From: Aptenodytes patagonicus
Taxonomy: Eukaryota; Chordata; Aves; Sphenisciformes; Spheniscidae
NCBI RefSeq assembly: GCF_965638725.1
Contig: NC_134950.1
Span: forward strand, 23,898,932-23,962,931
Direction: 5' to 3'
Length of the DNA stretch: 64,000 nt
Made by a program: the position numbers and the translations under genes. A model generated the notes under the pieces. The model was not told where the DNA came from and made no database searches. It was given only the letters and a program-made list of their open reading frames with translations. Every line of letters begins with the position of its first letter. The stretch's first letter is position 1. This document shows positions 34,222 through 48,484 of this stretch, in pieces.

Positions 34222-37200
34222 TTAACTTTGTGATTTGTTTTCTGAATTGTACGTAAACATCACATACCAGCCTAGGAGAATAAATTTTAATACCTGACTA
34301 GAACGAGTTGATGGATACATGTTTTGGGCTTTACTCTTCTTGGTGTGATTTCTGGTTTGTAGCTGAGTTGTGAGTCAGTCTGATTCTTTTTCTTAGCATC
34401 AGTGAAGGTTCTTTGAAGGACTAATAAAATTCATTCTAACACTGACTTATGCATAAAGAAGTTCATTTCAGATTTTTCTCTTTTTGCGTTTGTCTTAGCT
34501 CTAAGTTTCCATTGTCCCTTCTATGTGAACTGATGGAAGATGTGTAGCTGAATGAATTGGTGTATGTAACAGCTTCAAGATTCTGAGAATGGTGTTGGAT
34601 CTTATATTGCTAAAAGCATCTGAATTGCACCTGGAGGTAGACTTCCACCAAGAAGGTAAAAGGTTACACTGAGTCTTAGAGAACTAGTTGTTTTTAGTAG
34701 TGTTGCAGTGTACAATTTTTTTTTCCCCATAGGAATAATATAGAAGAGGTTGTATCGGTACCTCGAAAACAGTTGGGGTTTTTTTTAATGTTCCTAATTT
34801 TTCACAAGAGGAGACTTCCTTTAATTTCTGAGTCTCTGAAGTGGAATTTTTATCCGTGATTTTGTCTAATGTTAGTTCATTTCTATAGCTTGTCTTTTAA
34901 ATCTTTAGTGAAATAATCTGTAAGGAAAAATTGAAACCTTTTTGTTCTATATAGATTAGATTTCAGATATTGTGTGTTCTGCTTTAACTCTGAAAGAAAT
35001 AAAAGTCCAAATAAACAACTGTGGGTTTGAACTAAAGAGTAGAATTCAGAGTAGAATTTCAGTCTTCCCTCTTAAGTATTCACTTGAAGGGTTACTTCAG
35101 AAGATTTTTATTTATTTTATTTCTTAGTGCTTTGTGATAAGTTTTTATATAAGTAGGTACTTAGTCTATTGCTGATATTTATGGATTGACAGATTTCTTC
35201 CAAACTTGTGTAAATTAATGTTCACCTCATTATCCCAGATTTTCTTGTCAGTTTATTTTTTAGTTGATGAGAAGAGACTTTGTGGAAAAGACTTTGCTCA
35301 TCTGAGTCATAAGGTGGCTTAGTCTTCTTTCTTCAGTGATCTCTGGTTGTTTCATGTACATTTCTGGCAATTCTCGGGCACTACAGAATTGTGTTTTACG
35401 TTGGTTTTGATTGCTGGTCCTTCTCTGGCATGGGTTGCTTGTGTTTTCTTTTTTCCTTTTAGTGAAGGTACTGACTCAAGGATCCAAAACAAAGCAATGG
35501 GTATCTAAAAAGAACTGTAAATGTTATGTGGGACTGGAATATTACAGGGCCCTACTAGAAATTTTCTTCCTGTTGTGAGCATGGCTTATACCAGCTTTAG
35601 AATAGTCTTTGAGTTCTTCAAAGTAGAATTCAGAGAAGGAAGAAAAGCCCCATAGCTGAGTTATGAGATGTCATTTGTGATACCACCCTTAGGTCTTTCC
35701 TCATTAAGGCAAGTGAGGAGGTCCTTGACTGTCTGTTTTGCTTCACTTTCATGGAAGTCGTGGCATACTTCTAAGAAGAATTAACCCTACCTTGAGGTTT
35801 ATCCATGGAATAAGAAAAACTAGGAGTGCTTCTATTTTAGGTTACTTTTTTGCAATGGAAAGATTACTGTAGGCTTTTCCATTCTTAAACTGTGGATTGA
35901 AGTCAGTCACCTGCTGGGTGACTACTAGTATCTTGTAGGACAGGTAGCGAGAACACTGCAACTGTAACTGCCATTTAAAAGACGAGAATAGCTGTAGAAT
36001 TTTTTTTTTTTCCTGAAGGGCTAGTTTCCAACAGGTTCACTTCACATATCTATATATATTGCACCAGTCTGGAAAGCTGATACAAAAGTTGCTTTAACCT
36101 AAAGCAACTTAGCAAAGAGACCTAATGAAATGAGTTTAAATCAAAGTTACGTATACACAGGTGTTTCCTCAGGCATTAAACTTCCTCTCTTTAGAGGCCA
36201 GCATATCCCCTAATGATGTCTTCAGTGAGACATTTGAAGGGCATCTTGCAGAAATAAATGTTTGTACCAGTTCAATTTGGTATAGTCACTTGTTTTGCTT
36301 CCTAAGTAGAGCACAACTCTGTTAATGCAAGTATCCTGTTATTGTTCAGTACAAACTGTCATTGTGGGACTATGTCAGTTCTGTTCTGTTTCCATTTATA
36401 GTTGAGACAAATTACTGTTAAACAAACATTTTTCCATAGGTCCTTTAGCTGCTCCCATAAGGCAGATTAGAGCTCTTACTCTAAATTGGAGCCCCTGGCT
36501 GTCCACTTCAGTTGTTCCATTTAGTGAATGAAGAACTGCTTCAGCAAGAGGACTAACGCTGGAGAAACTGCAGTAAGAATCATGTTACTTTATTCTCATT
36601 GTGTTTCACTGATGCTGCATATCCTTAATAAATAAAAGTATCACTTTTAAGTTTCTCAGTTAATGATCAGATTTTTCACATAAAATCAAACTCTGCGAGC
36701 CACATCAAGTTCTATTTTTCTCTGAAAATGCTTAAGCTGTAGGACAGTTCCAGCTATACTGTTCAGTGCACTGTGTAAGACTTCTGGTGAGACAAATTTA
36801 CCTCGTGTATGTTCTCAAGAAATGGTTTGTAGTGAGTGCAAAGTGGTCCTGCACCTTGGGGGATCTACTGAACAGTGGAGGTTCAGGTGGGACTGAAGAT
36901 TTTAGTTGGGGCATGTAGCACTGTAGTGCTACCTGGCTGGCGTTTTGGATATGATGACATCACAGCACTAGTGTTGCTGTGCCTTGTTTTTATTTTTAAA
37001 TATTTATATAAAATAGCCCTGTTAACTGTCTGGACTTAGACAAATAGGAGTTTCTTAGCACCATAATGGTTGCGTTCCAGAGGAAAAGACTACTGGTGGT
37101 GCCATGCCTGAATGCATCATTCGTCCATTTCCTTTGCTGAAACTACATGGTGCACAGAACTTACAGTATATTTCAGTGAAACTGGACAAGGGGAGGGATG

Positions 37201-40200
37201 TTTTGGCAGATCTTCTGCAGAACCGTCATTCAGAACTCAGTCTCGGGAAGAAACATTTATACCTTTTTTAGACAGAATAAAAGCCTTTTATTTCCTAAAT
37301 TAGATAGTTGATGAGTGCTTTGGGCTTTTTATGACCTGAAAACTGGGGGCCATATGCTCAGCCCATATTCAGTGCTGCAGCTCTTCCTTGTATCAAGATC
37401 TAATTGTACCTTGACAGTAAATGTTTTAGTAACTATTAACTGAACATCTGTATGGGGAGTGTATATAATAAGTGAAGATACTGACAGAGTCGTTGTTGCA
37501 ACATACTGTTTGGCTTTTCTCCTTTATATCAAAATGCTTTATGTTGGGAGCATTGAGTTGTCACTCAAACATCTCATAGTGGAAGACTATTTGGATGGGA
37601 ATAAATAGTGGCTGTAGTGAGACCATGCAACTGGCAAAGGTGAAGCCTGCTGAGAAACATTTTCTTCTGGTCAGCCATTGGGAAGTATCTTACTTTGGGT
37701 CTGCCTTTCGTGTTTCCGTAATAAGCCATCTAATATGTTGATCAATGCAAAGAAATGTGGCTGTAAGATGAAGTGTGTTCAAGGTTAAGGACTTTATTTT
37801 TAGAATGTGCACTGGAAAAATAATTTTTATCAAAGACTTCTCCACTGTGTGTCCTGATGGAGGTGCTGACTTTGTGTTCCTCTATCTTAAGTCAAATATA
37901 AACAGAATAAAGCCCTTAAAATTACTTATTTGCTGAGCTGAAGACCTTGCTTCAGTTTCCTGAGAAGAGCAGTTACCTTCTCAGTTTCATTTTACCTGTG
38001 AAGCTGTATCTGATACTTACTGTTTGACTTTGCATTTTCAAAAAAAAGGAGTCAAGCTTTCCTTTATATGATACTGCTAAAAATACATCTTGGGAGCCCA
38101 GGAGCCCTTTTACTCAGGGTCAGAGATGGAGGTATCAAACTTCTAGGTCCTTTTTAAGCAAAGGGATCTTTAGTGCTTATAGCCTGTGAAGCCAGGCTGT
38201 TGCTTTCCTGAAGTGTAAGATTCTGCAGTCAGTGCAAGTTTGTCTGTGGGACAATATAGAGAAGAAACCTGCAAAGCTATTGTGCTCACTGTTTCTCTTA
38301 ATTTCACAACGCCATGGTTTTAAGCTGTCGGTGTTTGGACTGAGGGATTTTTATATCTAGTGACCAAAGGTATTTTCCTCCTTAAATTCCTACCTAACTA
38401 GTTACCTTTTTTCTCCTTTCTTTCTTCCCCTTCTTGTTCCTATTTGCTCTTGCCTTTTTATTTTCCCCTTTATGTGGCAGTGTGATTTTGTTCAGACTTT
38501 GTCGTGGTGGTGGTGCGTAGCTGCAGAAAAGTAGACTTTGCCTTCTGTGACCTGACACCAGGCAGAAATTCAGCCAGGGTAAGAATAGAAGAGAGCCCTG
38601 TAAGCTCAGCACAGGAGTCCCAGTCTTTCCATTATTAACAATTAAAGATGATTCCAAGATGAATTAGCTAATGGATTAACTAACTAATGAAAAGAGAACA
38701 AGGATAAACAAAGAGGAAGATCCTGCCTTGCAGGAATTCAGATTATTAGGATTACGTGCTGCCTGCCTGTCTGGGAAAGGAAGAACAAGCTCCCCTGTTT
38801 TCAGCGTTAATTTAGTTAGTAGATAAGGTATATGATGTGCCAGATAAACTTATCTTTTGCTGTTGAATTGAAGCTTTGCAAGGAGGTGTTGTTTACTGAG
38901 GAATGGGTTAAGAAATAGAAGCATCCTGTTTAGTCCTGCCCAGCAGTGCTTCAGCTTTTTCTCTAAAACAGTAAGCAGTGAAAACAGCTTCTTCCCACCT
39001 CCTACACCCTGCCCTAATCAACATAATATCATGGCTGGATCTAGACCAAGAAGTGTTGTTTGAGTAAAATATGAAGACAGTGACATGGTTTTGTTTTCAT
39101 TGTTGCTTTTTTCTGTTTTGTTTCCTAGGTGTGAGGTACTGCTGTATTTTTTTAGGGCTATATAATCATATCCTTTTTCTTATCTCAAAGGTCATACCCT
39201 TAAAACAGAAGGTAATATTGTAACAATTTCTAAGTCACAGTTTCAACTGTGACTGTATCAATTTGATAATTCAACTAAATTATCTCCCACAAGCTGTGGG
39301 GATCTTTGCACTGTATGCCTTTTAAAGCCATTATATGGAAAATGGCATATGCACAATTAATGTAAAACCACAGTATGCTGCATTTGTGGGACAGGTTCTC
39401 TTAAACCTTCTGTAAATTTGCTTCTGTTCATCTCTGGTGGTTAAAAGTAAAAATAATAAAGAATATGTATTTTGATATGGTTGGTGTTCCTTCTGAAATG
39501 CATGAAAACACACCTCTAAGAGTATGCAGAAGAATAGTTTTACTGTGCTAAAAGTCATTCAGTGAGAGACCGGATTAGAACTCTGAAAGGAGGGAGCTTC
39601 CAGTTGGCAGTACAGTGAACAAAAATACACCACTTTATGGAAAGCCTCAGTAGATTGATGCTTTTATCTGTAAAAAAGCAATGTAGGTACTGAAGCTCTC
39701 TGTAAAATGTAGTCCTTCTGAAGTTAGAACTATTTACCTTTAAAGTTCAGCTCTCTGAAATGTGTGCTTTGTTTGTACAGTATTACTGTAGACTAGTAAC
39801 TGAATATGGGTAGTTTTGGAATATTTGGTGATGAAGATAAAACCTTGTTTTGATGATTTTATTTCCTTCCCTTCAAGAAAGGGAAGTTATTAGATTTACC
39901 TTCATTAAGACATCACTGTCAAGTCATCAAAGTAGTTGACTGGAGTATGGCTTTGAGTAAGTATTGTCTAACTTGATATGTACTTGCAGTAAATTTAACT
40001 TCCCTAATGGGCATTCTGCAAAACGGTTCATTTTGTAGGTGAAGAATGGCTCAGGTTTTAATAGGAACTCTTGTCTTTCTGTTGTAAAGACAAGGAAGAT
40101 GCCTTCAGGATGCTGGTAGTTTAACTTTGTTTCTCAGAAACCATGATAATGCGTGCACTAGAAATATTAGAAACAGGTAGGTATCGCTTCTGCAGCAATG

Positions 40201-41930
40201 AAATGACTTATTTGCCCTGGTTTTGTAATGTGAAGGATTGCATGTGTCAATGAAGTGAAACTGATTCTGCCATTGCATGCAGCGTATTGTCATTTTCAGC
40301 TTTCAGGTCAAATTCTCGAATGTTAAGAAATGCCAGAATTAAGGTTGAAGAAGCAAGCATAGTTTGATTACCTTTGTGCCTACCTTTATTAAGTTATAGT
40401 CCTTAATTATACAGCTGTGGTTTTTTGGTTTCTTTTTCTTCCCCACAGAAGCATTCCTCAGAATACATTTGCCCTGTCCGCTGGGGAGTCTGTCTAGGTT
40501 GGGCAGCAATAAACCTAGTCTCTAGGGCAATTATTTCCTTTGAATAAGTTTGGAGATATAATGCAAATAAAGCAGAAAACTGAAAAGACTTTCTTCTTGC
40601 CTGATGAAGGCATCTGAATCCTGGCTATGTAATATCAGTGGAATTTCTTGGTTTGGCAGTGGGGGCTGGGTGGGTGTGTACACAATTGATACTGCAGGTG
40701 TCTTCGAACATACAGTTTGCTGTGTAACATACCCAAGAACTTAATTTCTTTCAGGCTATCTCAGATCAGGTACCTGAGGTTGGTAAATAAATCTATCCTT
40801 AATCATATGCTTTAATATTGTATCAGTTAATAGGGATAATAACCATGCTACTTCAAGTGGGATGAATATGGTATTTGACTATTTCAGCAGTATTAATCTA
40901 ACATATCAGTGCTCTGCAATGGCCTATGAGGAAATCAATTCCTGCTTTCAATGTTGCATTATATGCAGTATTCTTTATTTGTTTTTTCTAGATAGGGGGC
41001 ACGATGAGTAAGAACAAACAAAATACTGAGTAGTGACCTGATAATTGTGAACCTGGCAAAGATTCTACGGGGGGAAAGGGATAAAAGCCATGCAATTAAA
41101 CTGTCATAATGTACTTCATCACTCATTTCCAAACTCCAGGGCTTAATTCTGTTTACTTGAAGTTATTTCTAATGTAGTTTGTGTGCTGTTTCCTAGCTGT
41201 TAAAAATAATAATTGAAATCATATCAGCAGGTTTGGAAGCTACTCACTAGGCAGACCACTGCTATTTGAGCTAGTGGTATCTAATATATCTGTCATGCTT
41301 TATAGGGATCAACCCTAGACAGTATGATCCATGTGCTTACGCAGAGGGTTTTATGGCTGTCTTTGGACTGTGGAGGATGAGCACTAGAGGAAGGCATGCT
41401 TTGACAGTACAAGCTGCTTTTGCTGCTTTTATTTATTTGTCACCAGCAATGTACCTTTTACTTCTACGTAGTTAACAGTTTTATCCAAATCCTATACACA
41501 TTTAGTCAGTTATGATTTTTGTTAGGAAGATAATCTTAGCCAATCCAAATTCATACCCTTTTCAGTACCTAATCTGATGTCTCTGTCTTCCTCTCCTGTC
41601 GTTTGGAGATGCTCCCTCCCTCTGTTCTCAGTTCAACTACTCTTTGTAGGGTCTCTGTTATCTTCGCCCTGTGCTTGTTAGCTCGTTTTCCTCTAGTGTT
41701 TGTGATCAGCCAGTCAGTTCTCCTGCCTCACTGGGTTTTTCATGAGATATATTGTCTCTATTACTTGTGCCAGAGTTCCCAGATTACTTCCCTGAACAAC
41801 TCCTGCAATCCCTGTTTTTTCTTAGATTTTTCTCTCTGGCACTCTGATGGAGTCTCTGTTCAGCCATCCTATTCCTGTTTTGGTGCAGACTTCAGTCACC
41901 CTTCTAGCAGCCACCATTTCCACTGTTGTT

Positions 41931-42060
41931 AGAATTACAGCATGGTTCGGGTTGAAAGAGACTTTTGGCAGGCATGGAGTCCAGCCCCTGCTCAAAGCAG
42001 GGCTACTCCTAGGTCAGGTTGCTCAGGACCATGTCTAAGCAAGTTTGGACTGTATCCATT
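41931..42060 (-). mobile_element. CR1 LINE 3' end fragment, inverted
   Basis: The plus strand reads 'agaattacagcatggttcgg' then 'gttgaaagagac', 'gagtccagcccctgctcaaa' and 'gtcaggttgctcaggacc'. This is the reverse complement of a CR1 3' UTR and the last part of ORF2. It is 3'-complete, 5'-truncated and diverged. The tail is reduced to one or two motif units. Confidence 0.88.
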
Positions 42061-44486
42061 CTTGTTTTCATCTACTCTTTCCCCCTGAACCCCCTTCTCT
42101 CCATGAGTTTAATCCTGCCCCCTCCACATTTGATTAGAGTATCTCCTACATTGCTGTCACTTAGTAGTGGGATCTTGGAAAGGGTAAGTCCGCTTCCTAG
42201 CTTTTTATATAGACCCAGCCTATTGTGCACCTGGAAGTGAAAGGAAGATTCTGTTGGATTCCAGGCTGGATCAAGTTCAGAAGAGATTTTAGCAGATAAA
42301 ATGTTTGCTCTTTGCTGAAAATCAGGTATTCTTCTCCCATTCCCAAAAACTTGCAGGCATGGCTATATTCACATTGCTGGAAGGCTGATAACATGTACAT
42401 CCTAGGTACATGGGTCAGAACTCAAATTCCGGCCTCAGAGTGTGCTAGTGCTAAACCTTTCCAGAGAAAATACTGCAAGTTTTGGATTTATTTCTTTTCT
42501 AAGATAAGTTTCTTCATTAAAGTGTTGTGGTTTTTTGGGGGTTTGGTTTTTTTATTTGTTACTGGCTTAAGTAATTTGGTTGAAATAAGAGCACTGAAGA
42601 TCTTCGTATATAACTTTTCAGCCCAGTTTGCTTGAGAAGATTCTACGCAGATTTGGAAATAGGATGTTATAGTGGGAAGCGTCAGGCAATAATAGAGTTA
42701 CTAGCTTTTCCTTTAACAAGAAATCATTGTCTTTTGAAATAAATGACTTGCTAAACTGTAAAAATGAGGTGAGTCACAATGCATTTTAACTTCTTATTAC
42801 TTTGGTTTCTGTTTTCAATAGCATGCTTATATTTTTCCAATTTGACTTAATCTGACTGTCTGCTTACATTCTCCTCCCCCATAACATCTGCTGTTTAACC
42901 ATGAGGTGCTATATCCTTCCTTGCTTTAAGCCTGCTGCTGCCTTTTGTAGGACTGCTGTACTCTTTTATGTGCTGCTTGTATCTGGCCTGTAGAGTAAGG
43001 TCTGGTAGATGATTGCCTTTTGGGAGTTAGTCCCACGGAATAGCGTAGCAAGCTACTTTGGAAGCTTAGCTGCTATCGTAAGGACATTGTTAATTTAGCA
43101 AATAGCCACAGTGGTTTAAAATGTTAAACCTGTTACCACCTCCTATTTGTTAATGTCCTCCTCTTGGAATTTACTAACCTACAGCCATCAATATAATGAA
43201 ATGAATGCCCTTGCTTCTGTTCAGATCTGGAGATTTAGTTTAAACCTATCTTATAGGCAGTTTAAATTGAACATCTGACCTCGCTCTGAAGAGGGCAAGG
43301 TGGCCCTGTTCTGAATTTCTGCTGCAGGGTAGGTTAATCCACAACAGGGACAGCATGGACAACTACTTGTACTAATTTAAACCTTTTAAGCTAGTTCAGT
43401 AGGGACTTCATCTGTAGGACTCTCAAACTACGTAGTGAAGCTTGCTGAGCATAGAGCCCCCCTATACCAGAGCCTCTTGCTCTGGACATTGGATTGCATT
43501 CCCTTTAGTATTCAACATTTTAAAATGTGGGGAAATAACTTCATATCTATCTACATTCCTGTAGAACTTGTCTGCCATGTTTCTGTCCACATCAAGTTGC
43601 TTTGTGCATTGTTGGAGGAAATTATATTAAAATACAAAAAAACCTGCAAGCTGCCTAACTGCACATTAATAGAATTTTGTAAATGTATTTTTTTTTTTCT
43701 GCAGAAATACCTTTCTTAAAGTTATATATAGCTTAATTAGTCTTAAACAACTCCAGGTATTACTGTAACTTAAGTGATAACTGATTTATAAAACAAGACG
43801 TAAGTTTGAACTAAAACTGAGGGCACACTGAAAACAAATAGCATTGTATCTTACGGAATTCTGCAGTCTAGCTTAAAGTTTCTTTTCCTTTTTTTTAAAC
43901 TGTCATGTCCGTAGGTATTTTACCATTTAATTGTAGTGATGTTGAGAATTTTCTTCATATATTTACAACTTGCAGTGACATTGGTGTTTTCCTGGCACCG
44001 TGATCATTTAATTTTGTGCTTGGGGCCACAGAGCAGTGCTTGCTAGTACTGCGGAATAATATCCTGTGGTTACTTTCCTTTTGTAAAGTAGTAAGATAAA
44101 TATTAAAGTATATGTTCTAGCAAGTAACTTAAGGAAATGTTTGAAAGATCTCCTGTGCTGACATAAAGTTCCTTTAAGAAACTTAAATAGCTTTTCAATG
44201 AAATTATACACCTGCTTCCTCAATGTATTTGTGTAACTCTTTTCTTTGGAACTGTAGGAGGAAATAAAAATGGTTTCAAATAAACAGTGAAGCTCCTGAT
44301 TTCAAAGAACTTCCTTCAAAAGTGAAATAACTTCACTTTCCTTTCTCACATGAATGAAAAACAAACATACCTTACCTTGTTACATTTTTTTTAATCCATG
44401 TGTATAAATCTACAGGGATTTTCATCTTGGGTCTTTTATAGAAAAAGAATTATTAGTATAGGACACCTCGAATTAAGTTACATTAC

Positions 44487-44563
44487 GGACATGGTTTAGT
44501 GGTGGACTTGGTAGTGTTAGGTTAACGGTTGGACTCAATGTTCCAGCCTAAATGATTCTATGA
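44487..44563 (+). mobile_element. CR1 LINE 3' terminal fragment with internal deletion
   Basis: It begins 'ggacatggtttagtggtgga', continues 'cttggtagtgttaggttaac', 'ggttggactc', and ends 'cctaaatgattctatga', all hallmark words of the commonest avian CR1 3' UTR. Compared with those copies, about a dozen bases are missing between 'ggactcaatg' and 'ttccagcc'. Only 77 bp remain. Confidence 0.92.
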
Positions 44564-47500
44564 ATTAGTGTTGGAAAAGATTTACTGGATTTATTCTCAT
44601 CTGTTGCGTATCTTTATAATGGTGCTGTAAAAAGAAAAGTTTTCTGTGGAGATGAGCTCCCTGAATGAGAAGAGGCAATACAGCTAAATTTTTCTGCAGT
44701 GATGCTGCAGGGCAGTGTCTTTTCTTCTTCAATGGCTCCTTACCTAGAGTATCCCAAAAATAGACTAGATAGCATCTGTTCTCATGCTCTGCTTAACCAG
44801 GACATTACTTAAGGAATATAATTAAAACACAATTAAGCAGCCTTTGCCAGTAAAAACTATTAGTATGCCTGCAGAAATTTGATCTTCAAATAAACATATA
44901 TGCACACAGATCAAATGTTCAAAAGTGTTGGACACCCATTTGTTTTCATTGTTCTTATTATAACTGCAGTATTGAATGCTCCCGAAATTCTATCTTGTTT
45001 AGATTTCATTGGCAGTTCATTTCTACTGCAAATCTGACCTGTAAGGACTGTTTTCCCCCATCCTCTTAGGATGCTGAGTGTGTATACTCTTGCTGTGTTT
45101 GTAAGTGTATGTTTAGCATTTTTGAAAGCTTGATGCTTTTTTTGTTTGCTTTGGTCTGTTAACCAAAACTTTTTATTAAAGTGTGCTCCTTTAACATTAC
45201 GCTCTGTAATATGGTGCTTTCAGCAATCTCCTGGAAATAACATCATTTCTAAGATTTCTATCAGTTCAGCTCTACTTCACAGCAGTTTTTTGGTAGGTTC
45301 GGAGAAACATTCTCCAAGTCCGTGATTAGTAAAATATTTTATTCTTATTGACAAGCCAGACCAGGTGTGAATTACATATGAATACAAGGACTATGTTTTA
45401 TATACCAAATGTTCTCTCTAGCTCAGTAATTGGTCTGACTTCCTCTCGCTTTTAATCAGGGCATATTATTAAATGCTGTAGCATCAAAATTGTTAAATTA
45501 TTGGAAAAAAATCCCTGTTACGGCTAGATAAGAATGTACTTTGTTTCATTAGAATAAAGTTACTTTAATTCTTTTTTTAAGGAAGCTTTTCTTCACAAGT
45601 TTGTTTATAGGTTAGAGTAGGTTAGTATGCTTACTTACATTGTAATAAAGTACATTGTTTTCCATCCTGTATTTGGTATTTTGGGAAGGATTTTTTTTTG
45701 AAGAAAATATTTGTTAGAAAACTGAAATACTAATGTATATTTATATGGCCATAAAATTTTAACTTCAAGGTTTTATGTTTGGTTTAACACTCTTAACAAG
45801 CTTGTTCTAGATTTGAGGGAGCATGCATTCCTCACCGAAAAATGTGTACTAATACTCTTCTTAAGAGGCAGAACTTTGAATTGCTGGAGCGTCTGACATC
45901 CAAGGCATCAGTTTAAAAATTTTCCCTCTTGCCAGTTGTGGTTGCAAATTAGTTTATAGCTAATTAATATATTTCTGAAGCATTTAAAATAATGAGGAAA
46001 AATAAGATTTAGAGTAAAAATAATTCTTTTGAATAATTGGGTGGTTGTTACAAAAATATTAGATTTTTTTTCTTTAATTCAATGATTTTGATAAAAAGTG
46101 TGGGCTATTTTAGATGTTACATGTAATCAGAGGGGAATATGGAAATAGCAGGGAGTTGCTTCACCCCGTGCTGTAAAGGAAAACAAAAGGAATTCACCTC
46201 TGAGCCAAAGTGTGGTACCTGGTTTAACTGTGCATACCTGGTCAGGTATCTAAGAAATCTTAGGAATACGAAGAGTATCAGAATAGTCCTGCTGTATCCT
46301 TTTTTTTTTTAATAGCAGTTATGGTGATTGGCAGGAGGTCAAATTTCCCCTCCACCTTTAAAACAAAACCAAACCAAATCCAAGTCCCTTCCCCAGCCCA
46401 GACTGGGAAAGGAGAGAAGTTGTGCATTGGGCTGGGGAGACACGTTCATTTCTGACCCCTGCAGGTGGCTGGTGAAAACTTTGCAGCCTGGGATTAAATC
46501 ACTGAAACAGATACCGGTGTCAGCTGAAAGACATCCAGCATGCTCCAAGGGGATTTTATCACAAGTTTAATAATGCTTCACAAATGAGAAAAAAAATATG
46601 CTGACAGTTTGCTGTAAAATTTATTATTAAGGCAAAAACTGTACCTGGTCAGGATGCAGTTTTGTTTGTTTTTTCCCCTATTAGACTAGTTTTGATTATG
46701 GGGGGAAAAATATTTTAGTCCAAAGTTGAAATTCAAGTGATTACTATGGTATCTAGTTAGGGTTAAAGCCTGGTTGTGCTCTTCTTCTGTATCTGCAATT
46801 AGACAGCTGTCTTTCAGGATGTCACAGGACATTTTAGTCAAAATAATCTGGCTTTTGATTGCCATTTTAATTTTTTGTGGAAAGACATTTTCTTAAATAT
46901 TTGGCTTCTCTATCTTTTTTTTTTACATGGTTATTTTCACTCTTAAATAAGAGTTGGGACAGTCCAGAAGAAACAGTGCTCAAGGATGACAGGCTTTTGC
47001 ACTTGCACGGGAAAGTGATTTCAGAACTTGAGGTTATTTTTTGTTGGATGTTGTCATTGTATCTTATTTCTTAAAGTTCATTGAAGGAAGTCTTAGTGGA
47101 ATGTAAATGCAGTATCAACAGCATATCTGTAAAACGGAGGCCCAGGGTTGTTCGAAATAAAGCCTGTTGTGTGGCAAAGCTGGAAAGAAGATGAAGGGTT
47201 CACTGTAATTTGGCAGTGACTTTTATTTGGCAGCCCTCCTGTCTTTTCTTATCTTGGCTAGTGTTCCATCAGTCAGAGCACTTATATATGGGTTGCTTAA
47301 ATTCCATTTATTCAATAGCCAGCTGAAAATGTGATGCATCAGAAAGATCGTGCAAGCGACCTGTGATATGCCATAATAAAGAAAAAGACACAAATTTGAT
47401 TCCCTTTTCTGAATAATCCATAGTTACTCTACTATCTATTAAAACTGTGATTTTTTAGATCAATTTGTCTATTGAAGTTCCTGTCACTTTAAAAAATAAT

Positions 47501-48328
47501 GAATCTTATGTAAGACCAAAAAATTTCATGGTGTTTCTTCTCCAGGTTTATTATTTCAGTCTGATTCATTTCCTGTTTTTCTGCTAATGCACTGACAAAA
47601 GCAGAAACAAGTATCCTTCAACTGTTTGTAAATCTAGAAAATATGTAATTTACTGTATTGCAAGTGGCTATATGTGGCTGTAAATGATGCAGACATTTAT
47701 ACAGTACTTCCCTCTGTCAGCCTCTGGTCATGCACTTGCTTCCCCGGCTAACCTCGCTGCTCCACGGCTTCGCATCTGTCTAGGTGGCAAGTCTGTTCAG
47801 ATATGAGAAAGGTGAGGATAAGTTAGAACTTCTGTTCTCATATCATAACGTGAGAACAAGAAGATATTCAGTAAGATTAGTAGCAAATTAAATACTGATT
47901 TTAAAGGAGTAATTTTTTTGGAGCTGTGTTTCATTAGGCTGTTGAGCTTATTACCATAGGCTTTCTTGGGGATTCACAGCATTGAGAGAGAGATTTGATA
48001 TTTATATGGATGGCAATATGGAAAGTGCTAGAACATACTGGCAGGGAGATAAACTTACTTTTTGGATTTGAAAGCAGTCTGGCAAGTTAAGAGTTCATGT
48101 GTAGGGCATAGGCCTAATGGGAGATTTCTTTCACCCTTCATCTGCACCACAGAGTCTTAAATGCTCTGGAGACAGGATCCTGTACTCATGAAATCCAGTG
48201 TAACTGTTCTGGTGAAATTTGAGGGCAGTCGGGAATGTCAATGATTATTTAAATAACAGTGTGTTTTTTCTCATGGTTACTGGTATCTTGAAAGGTATTA
48301 AAATTGTAACATTTTAATACATTCTTGT

Positions 48329-48484
48329 AATATTTATGGTGTTCAAGTAAAATATAGATTTGCTTTTGTACGATATATATTTAATATATTATTTTAACTA
48401 TTATATTAATTTTATATTAATTATTTAATATAATATTTATGATGTTTGAGTAAAATATAGATTTGCCTTTGTACAATATATATT
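48329..48484 (+). repeat. Two 53-bp direct repeats around an AT-rich spacer
   Basis: The block starting 'aatatttatggtgttcaagt' at 48329-48381 is repeated with six or so substitutions at 48432-48484 ('aatatttatgatgtttgagt'). Between them lies a 50-bp stretch of almost pure A/T with 'ttaatata' and 'ttatattaa' words. This is a tandem duplication of a unit of about 103 bp that has partly diverged. Confidence 0.9.

Noticed and set aside
43688..43740. Possible exon after T11 'ctgcag'
   Set aside because: The acceptor is good, but the following sequence reaches stops quickly in all frames and turns into AT-rich DNA.
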